Positions 50,280-55,298 of a stretch of 55,298 nucleotides of DNA are shown piece after piece; position 1 is the first letter of the stretch; the number at the start of each line of letters is the position of its first letter. The translations under genes were made by a program, and so were the position numbers. The DNA comes from a virus, in the IMG/VR virus record IMGVR_UViG_3300030107_001856, positions 1 through 55,298 of that record; one strand, given 5' to 3'. Below the pieces are notes generated by a model. It was not told the origin of the DNA and ran no database searches. It was given only the letters and a program-made list of their open reading frames with translations.

Positions 50280-53200
50280 ATGGTTGAATTAAGCCCTGCT
50301 GACATAGAGCTTCTTAAACAGTTTGATATAGAGAACAAAGAGAGATTACAAGATCCTCTACTTTATACACCAGAAAACATAAGTAAAACAGCGCGAGAAC
50401 AAATAGACGGTAAGACCCCTGAAGAAGAATCAGACGAGGACGTAGGTATTCTTGAAGACGTAGCTCAAGGAACTTTGTACGGATTATCTGAAGGTATTGG
50501 CTCTATGTATGAACTAGGGCAAAGGGCAGGGGATGCAATTGAAGAGGATGTTGTAAATCGTTTCTTTGGAACAGAGTATGATTTTATACAACCCGAAGAG
50601 TATAAGAACACGTTCGATGCACCAAAAACTATGGCAGGTAATTTAGCGTCTGGTGTTAGTCAATTTGGTATAGGAATGATACCTGCTTTTCGTATATTGA
50701 AATTTGGGGGGGGCGTAGCCAAAATGGTAGGCAACTGGGCATCTATGTCTAAAACCCTTACTAAAGGTACAACTAACTTACTAAACTCACAATTAGGAAA
50801 GAGGGCAGTGTCAGTTGCAAAAGGTAAATCTGCTAAAATAGGTGCAGCTGCTGCTGTAGCTGAACAACTTACGTTTGATCCGTATGACCCTAGACTTGGT
50901 GATTTAGCAGCTAGTACTGAAGTACCTATAGTAAAAGATATTGGAGAGTTGCTAAAAGTAAATAAAGATAATCCTGAAATAGTAGAGCGTCTTAAAATGG
51001 CAGCAGAGGGTTTTGGAATAGGTGTAGTTGTAGAAAAAGGCATAGCAGGTGTTACGTTTTTAGGAAGAACAGTTGCATCTAGAGTAGGCAAAAAAACTAA
51101 ATCAGGAAAAATGACAATAGACGACTTAGAAAAATTGTCTACACAAGCAAACCTGCCTAATCAAAAAGATGAAATATTAAATGCTTCTGGTAAATTAAGA
51201 ATAAAAGAAACTTTAGAAAAGAAAGGATATGATTTAGAGTATATAAATAAATATATAGGTTCTATAAATTTAAATAGAATAAACTCATCTCAATGGGAAG
51301 TATACAATCTAATAAATGAAACGGGCAATGCGCTTAAAAGAAAAGCAAAAGAGGCAGGAGAAGAGTGGCCCCCTACAAAAGGTAATAAAAAATCATTAGA
51401 AGAAGCTGCCTCCTTATTAAATCACGATAACGTAGACACTATGCAAAATGTGCTTCTAGAAAACGATTCTCTACTGAAAATAGTTACAGACGGTGACGGG
51501 GCTATACAACTAGGTGCAGGATTAGAGGGGGCAACATCGTATGCGTTAGCTGCAAGACAGATGCTTCTAGATACCGTAGACGTTACATTTGATTTAGCTA
51601 AACAAATAAAAGAAGCAAAAGAAGCAGGTGTGCCAACCACAGATTTAAAAGCTGCGTATGTACAACAACTATTTTCTTTTGAAACTATGCAATCTACCGT
51701 AAACAATATTGCTAACGAGTCAGGTAGATTGATGCAATCTTTCAACGTAAACATAGGTAATACAGCAAAAGCTAGATTTTTATCAGAAATGCTAGAGACA
51801 GCAGGTAAAGATATTGATGAGCTTATAGAAGGGATGACCCGTAACGACATACGAAGCGTAGAGGACAGAATAAAAACATTTAAAAATATGCAGGAAGAAG
51901 GAGGGCCTTTATCTAAAATAAAAAGCGCAATAGGAGAGTATTGGTATAATTCTATTCTGTCTGCTCCTGACACCAATGTTGTTAATACGTTTGGTAACTT
52001 AGGTGTACAACTGGCTAGAACAGCAATAGAAGGAAGTATAGGTGCAACCCGTGGACACTTACGTTTAATGGGATCTAGAGTTACAGGATCAGATATAGAT
52101 CCTTCTACTGTTATGACATTTGGAGATGTTTGGAACAGAATAAAAGGTATGTCTACAGGTAAATTTAGTGGTGGTGAAAAAGCTAAGGTAGGTGCAACTA
52201 TAGACATTTTATCTAAAAGAGGATATAGGCATCCTGTTGTACTAGATGCAATGATATTAAATGTCCAAAGAGGTATGTACAAAGTAAATGGTAAAGTATC
52301 TACTGACTTTGAAGAAGTAGTAAAAAATTACGAAGGGGGTTATCAAGCCTTATATAATGAAAATAAAGATAAGATACTACATGATTATGGAGCATCTGTA
52401 TCTAATATGGGCAAAACAGTAAAACTATTTAAAGAAACTTTTAGAACAGAAGTAGCACCAGATCCTAGATATAGTAGATATGAAATAGGTGAGGCTGCAA
52501 GTAATAGGGCTATACCTACAGTTGTGGGTAGATTTGTTAGATTTCCTACAACCACCATGTCTGCATTTGATACTATGTTTAAATCCATAGCAGATAATGC
52601 TGCTTTATATGAAATTGCATACAAACAAGTAAGAGCTATGAAATATGAAATAGAAAAAAATGGTGGTAGCTACAATATGCAATTAAAAGATGACTATTCA
52701 AAAGTAACAGATAAAAATTTAACGCCACAGACTAGAGCAGTAAAGGTTACTTGGGATGAAAAAAGATTTACATTCCCAGGAATGACAGACAAAGATGACC
52801 CGTTGAATTTGTCAGCATCTGAAATGGTAGAGTATCTTGTGCAAAATCCTACAAAAAGAATGTTAGATGATGCAGAACAGGAAATGTTAGAGGCTACTTT
52901 CCAACAACAAAACTGGGCAACAAAAGCAGGTGAGTCTTTTCGTAGGACATTAAATAAAAGTGGTATAGGTCTAGGAACAGCCCTTATGCCTTTTGTTCGT
53001 ACACCTTTGAATTTACTTGCATATACTTTGGAAAGAACACCTGCTGGTCTATTAAGTAAAGAAGCAATTGATAATAGGGCAGCACTAAAAAGGCTATCTA
53101 AAGTTGATAGAAGCACATTAACAAAAACAGAAGAACGTAGATACAGAGAGTTGCTAAGAAGAGAAGATGCAATAAAAGATAGAAGAATAAATAAACAAAT

Positions 53201-54440
53201 AACTGGTATGACATACCTAACAGGTGCGTATTTTGCAGCACAAACAGGTATGATTACTGGAGGTGGCCCTACTGATTTTACAGAGCGTAAGAGATTAATG
53301 GAATCAGGGTGGAGGCCATACTCTTATGTTATAGATGGCAAATACTATCCAATATCTAGACTAGACCCCTTTTCACAAATTGCAGGTCTTGCAGCAGACT
53401 TTCAATTTATAACAAATGAATTGGCACAAGCAGAACTAACACCTGCTGCAAGAAGAAATGGATACGTGTACGCAAAGTTTGTTTTTACAAAAATGGGTCT
53501 AAACATTATTAACATGATCTCTGACAAAACATACTTAAAAAGTATGGGTGAAATAATGAGTACTTTATACTCTCCTAGAAGAGAAGATCAAGATGCATTT
53601 GATACCGCTATAGCTGCGGTAGCAAAGACAGGCGGTAGTGTATTAGGTGGAGCAGTACCTAACATAGTATCTCGTATGGGAGAAGCATTTGCAGAAGTAA
53701 ATCCTGATGGTACTAAAAAAAGTAATTTCTTTTATGATCCTATAATACAGGATGCATATATAGATATGGATGCATTGCGTTTGTTTGTAATAAAAGCAAC
53801 CTCTAAGATTCCTGGAGTAAGAGAGTATATAGGTGAGGCTGATGAAGATTTAAAATTTTATCCTAGAATAACTGAGTTTGGTTCTACCCTAGATAGAGAA
53901 AGAAGTGCCTCTATATTAGCTGGAACAGAACCTGCCGAAAGATCTGTTATGTCTACTATATTAGGTGATACTTTTATATCAAGACCAGGGCATAGGGAGG
54001 ATACAGCAGACTTATCTGCTACATTAGCATCTCTGCGTATAAAACCAAAAATAACAAAGACTACTATGAAACTTCCTGGGTCTAATAAAACAATGAAAAT
54101 ACATCCACTTGTTTACTACAACCTATCTAAGAAAGAAGGTATTGCATATAGACAAGGGCTAGAGGAGTTATTTGACAGTAGAGTATATAAAAATCTTTTG
54201 AAAGAAGCAAATGATAACCCTAGTAGAAAAGAGGCGGTAGATAACATAAGAAGAGATCTGATAGAAAAAGTAAAATCTACGGTGGTAGCACAGTACAGGG
54301 CAGAACTGTATAATCCTGACGTACTAGAATTTATGGGTGTTACTGATAAAGAAATATTTAATGCTATTGCTGAAGAAAGAACAGTATTGGAAAAACAATA
54401 CTTTCTTAAACAAGCTGAGATGGAAAGGCTACTAAGATGA
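50280..54440 (+). CDS. Large internal virion (DNA ejection) protein, 1386 aa
   Basis: The largest gene of the window. It has an acidic N-terminus, then a hydrophobic Gly/Ala-rich region at about 60-190 (GNLASGVSQFGIGMIPAFRI and later GAAAAVAEQLTF) suited to membrane passage. Next is a long helical body with GLEGATSYALAARQMLLDTVDVTFDLAKQIKEAKEAG, and a further hydrophobic stretch near 980-1000 (TGMTYLTGAYFAAQTGMITGG). Size, place at the end of the structural genes and this mix fit the gp16-type ejection proteins of podoviruses. No transglycosylase motif can be seen. It overlaps the holin-like gene by 4 nt. Confidence 0.75.
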   Translation: MVELSPADIELLKQFDIENKERLQDPLLYTPENISKTAREQIDGKTPEEESDEDVGILEDVAQGTLYGLSEGIGSMYELGQRAGDAIEEDVVNRFFGTEYDFIQPEEYKNTFDAPKTMAGNLASGVSQFGIGMIPAFRILKFGGGVAKMVGNWASMSKTLTKGTTNLLNSQLGKRAVSVAKGKSAKIGAAAAVAEQLTFDPYDPRLGDLAASTEVPIVKDIGELLKVNKDNPEIVERLKMAAEGFGIGVVVEKGIAGVTFLGRTVASRVGKKTKSGKMTIDDLEKLSTQANLPNQKDEILNASGKLRIKETLEKKGYDLEYINKYIGSINLNRINSSQWEVYNLINETGNALKRKAKEAGEEWPPTKGNKKSLEEAASLLNHDNVDTMQNVLLENDSLLKIVTDGDGAIQLGAGLEGATSYALAARQMLLDTVDVTFDLAKQIKEAKEAGVPTTDLKAAYVQQLFSFETMQSTVNNIANESGRLMQSFNVNIGNTAKARFLSEMLETAGKDIDELIEGMTRNDIRSVEDRIKTFKNMQEEGGPLSKIKSAIGEYWYNSILSAPDTNVVNTFGNLGVQLARTAIEGSIGATRGHLRLMGSRVTGSDIDPSTVMTFGDVWNRIKGMSTGKFSGGEKAKVGATIDILSKRGYRHPVVLDAMILNVQRGMYKVNGKVSTDFEEVVKNYEGGYQALYNENKDKILHDYGASVSNMGKTVKLFKETFRTEVAPDPRYSRYEIGEAASNRAIPTVVGRFVRFPTTTMSAFDTMFKSIADNAALYEIAYKQVRAMKYEIEKNGGSYNMQLKDDYSKVTDKNLTPQTRAVKVTWDEKRFTFPGMTDKDDPLNLSASEMVEYLVQNPTKRMLDDAEQEMLEATFQQQNWATKAGESFRRTLNKSGIGLGTALMPFVRTPLNLLAYTLERTPAGLLSKEAIDNRAALKRLSKVDRSTLTKTEERRYRELLRREDAIKDRRINKQITGMTYLTGAYFAAQTGMITGGGPTDFTERKRLMESGWRPYSYVIDGKYYPISRLDPFSQIAGLAADFQFITNELAQAELTPAARRNGYVYAKFVFTKMGLNIINMISDKTYLKSMGEIMSTLYSPRREDQDAFDTAIAAVAKTGGSVLGGAVPNIVSRMGEAFAEVNPDGTKKSNFFYDPIIQDAYIDMDALRLFVIKATSKIPGVREYIGEADEDLKFYPRITEFGSTLDRERSASILAGTEPAERSVMSTILGDTFISRPGHREDTADLSATLASLRIKPKITKTTMKLPGSNKTMKIHPLVYYNLSKKEGIAYRQGLEELFDSRVYKNLLKEANDNPSRKEAVDNIRRDLIEKVKSTVVAQYRAELYNPDVLEFMGVTDKEIFNAIAEERTVLEKQYFLKQAEMERLLR

Positions 54441-54898
54441 TTACAATATTAGGATCATTAATTGGCTTTGCAGGATCTGCGCTACCAAAAGCCTTCGATA
54501 TGTTCTCTGATTGGCAGGACAGAAAGCATGAACTAGCCATGATGGATCGCCAGATAGAGGCATCTAAGCTACAACACGTACAGAAGATAGAGGCCCTTAA
54601 CATAGAAGCTGACATAAGCGAGAGCAAGGCTTTGTACAAACACGATCAGTCTATGAAGTCAACGGGCTTCATGGCAGGACTGAGAGCCAGTGTAAGGCCA
54701 GTTATAACATACCTGTTCTTCACATTGTTTGCAGTTATTAAAGGCACTGCGCTATACGGACTAATATATACGGATGGCGTTGTATGGGAGATGGCTATCC
54801 AGACACTGTGGGATGAAGAAACGCAGGGCATATTTGCTGCTATCATCTCATTCTGGTTTGGAAGTAGGGCCTTACAAAGATCAAGGAGTAGTTCGTAA
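54437..54898 (+). CDS. GTA-type 3-TM holin-like protein, 153 aa
   Basis: Layout: a short N-terminal hydrophobic segment (ITILGSLIGFAGSALP), an amphipathic charged helix (WQDRKHELAMMDRQIEASKLQ...), and two membrane spans near 90-110 (PVITYLFFTLFAVIKGTALYGLIY) and 130-145 (GIFAAIISFWFGSRAL). This is the pattern of the GTA_holin_3TM family, which releases gene transfer agents in alphaproteobacteria. It may form the lesion for the GH24 endolysin. The gene is joined by overlapping start and stop to the ejection protein and to the 92-aa basic protein. Confidence 0.75.
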   Translation: MITILGSLIGFAGSALPKAFDMFSDWQDRKHELAMMDRQIEASKLQHVQKIEALNIEADISESKALYKHDQSMKSTGFMAGLRASVRPVITYLFFTLFAVIKGTALYGLIYTDGVVWEMAIQTLWDEETQGIFAAIISFWFGSRALQRSRSSS

Positions 54899-55176
54899 TG
54901 ACTGTGAAGAAGGGCAAAGAAACATTTTCTGGTTACAATAAACCAAAGAGGACACCTGACCATCCCACTAAATCCCATGCCGTACTAGCTAGGGAGGGCG
55001 GTAAAGAGAAGCTCATACGCTTTGGACAACAGGGCGTAAAGACTGCTGGTAAACCTAAGAAGGGTGAGTCAGCTAGACAAAAGGCACGAAGGAAATCATT
55101 TAAGGCTAGACATGGTAAGAATATTGCCAAGGGTAAAATGTCAGCTGCATACTGGGCGAACAAAGTAAAATGGTAG
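54898..55176 (+). CDS. Small basic protein, DUF6321-like, second copy
   Basis: The encoded 92 residues are the same as those at 93-371, while several codons differ silently, for example early Lys and Ser codons. On a circular map this and the left copy are the same locus. Its start overlaps the holin-like stop and its end overlaps the start of the truncated polyvalent-type gene. Confidence 0.75.
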   Translation: MTVKKGKETFSGYNKPKRTPDHPTKSHAVLAREGGKEKLIRFGQQGVKTAGKPKKGESARQKARRKSFKARHGKNIAKGKMSAAYWANKVKW

Positions 55177-55298
55177 AGCAAACAACAAATCAACAAATGG
55201 AAGAAGTGCTTAACGTAACGGGAGATGATCCGCTATCTGATGCAGCTACAAATCAACTAGGGGTTTTTAAAGGGGAGCCTAAAGAAGATCTTAGAAAG
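55170..55298 (+). CDS. 5-prime fragment of polyvalent-type protein, variant allele
   Basis: The reading frame is cut by the window edge after 43 codons. The start MVEQTTNQQMEEVLNVTGDDPL aligns with MVERTTNQQMDEL... of the left copy but lacks five residues and differs in about ten; after DDPLSDAATNQ both agree again. It is a second allele of the same gene, not a pseudogene. Confidence 0.85.
   Translation, partial: MVEQTTNQQMEEVLNVTGDDPLSDAATNQLGVFKGEPKEDLRK

Larger units (their letters stand above)
54806..55298. repeat. Right copy of imperfect terminal repeat
   Basis: Matches 1-508 with scattered substitutions and a replaced block at about 55197-55222 that makes it 15 nt shorter. The 92-aa protein encoded in it is unchanged despite nucleotide differences, which shows selection on protein sequence and indicates that the two copies come from different strains or have evolved apart. 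Confidence 0.95.

Noticed and set aside
51422-52282. A 286-aa minus-strand frame within the 1386-aa ejection protein
   Set aside because: No start signal, composition typical of a shadow frame, and the plus-strand protein has continuous sensible sequence.
1-55298. Integrase, excisionase or CI-like repressor indicating a prophage
   Set aside because: None was found in any recognised gene; the polymerase type and gene content suggest a lytic phage.

Overview
The window is essentially one complete genome of a strictly lytic-looking, AT-rich marine podovirus (short-tailed dsDNA phage). Positions 1-508 recur imperfectly at 54806-55298, so the contig closes on itself with a unit of about 54.8 kb. 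I see no tRNA, rRNA, CRISPR array, insertion sequence, integrase or lysogeny repressor. The class is inferred from three things together: a T7/P22-like head and tail order without tape measure, sheath or baseplate genes; a T7-like replication set (split primase and helicase, family A polymerase, endonuclease I); and a DnaJ-type zinc-binding insertion inside the polymerase. As far as I remember, that insertion and a genome of about 55 kb are hallmarks of the HMO-2011 phage type (SAR116, and later Roseobacter and SAR11 hosts). I therefore suggest an HMO-2011-like phage of an open-ocean alphaproteobacterium; the exact host cannot be read from the sequence.

Layout. Minus-strand arm, about 21.2 kb down to 6.3 kb (early and replication genes): a small 63-aa gene and a DUF932 protein; small overlapping genes behind a strong promoter at 19.05 kb, including an ArfA-like peptide; a Mom-like DNA modification enzyme; MazG; a SleB-type hydrolase; primase; DnaB-like helicase; DNA polymerase; a putative ssDNA-binding protein; a RecB/Cas4-like nuclease; endonuclease I; DUF3310; class II ribonucleotide reductase; an RMF-like peptide; a zinc-ribbon peptide; an endonuclease VII-like resolvase; a secreted protein and a tiny membrane protein. 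One plus-strand gene (GP88-like, 19.2-19.9 kb) sits inside this arm behind its own promoter.

A 537-bp non-coding region (21.2-21.7 kb) separates the arms and carries a consensus promoter facing the late genes. Plus-strand arm, 21.7 kb to the right end and on through the left end to 6.2 kb (late genes): terminase small and large subunits, portal, scaffold, major capsid protein, a probable decoration protein, tail adaptor and nozzle, a tail fibre, three related seven-repeat adhesin-like proteins (one with a cupredoxin domain), internal virion and ejection proteins including a 1386-aa protein, a GTA-type 3-TM holin-like protein, a 1019-aa polyvalent-type protein, a nest of tiny lysine-rich proteins, a GH24 endolysin and a small MscS-like membrane protein. 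The two arms converge on a long hairpin at about 6.23-6.30 kb.

The early arm makes and repairs DNA and supplies nucleotides (RNR, MazG). It also carries several small proteins that look aimed at ribosomes or at host restriction. The late arm packages DNA, builds the short tail and lyses the cell. The most unusual parts are the five seven-unit repeat blocks in the three adhesin-like paralogues, the predicted copper site in one of them, and the stand-alone MscS-like domain.
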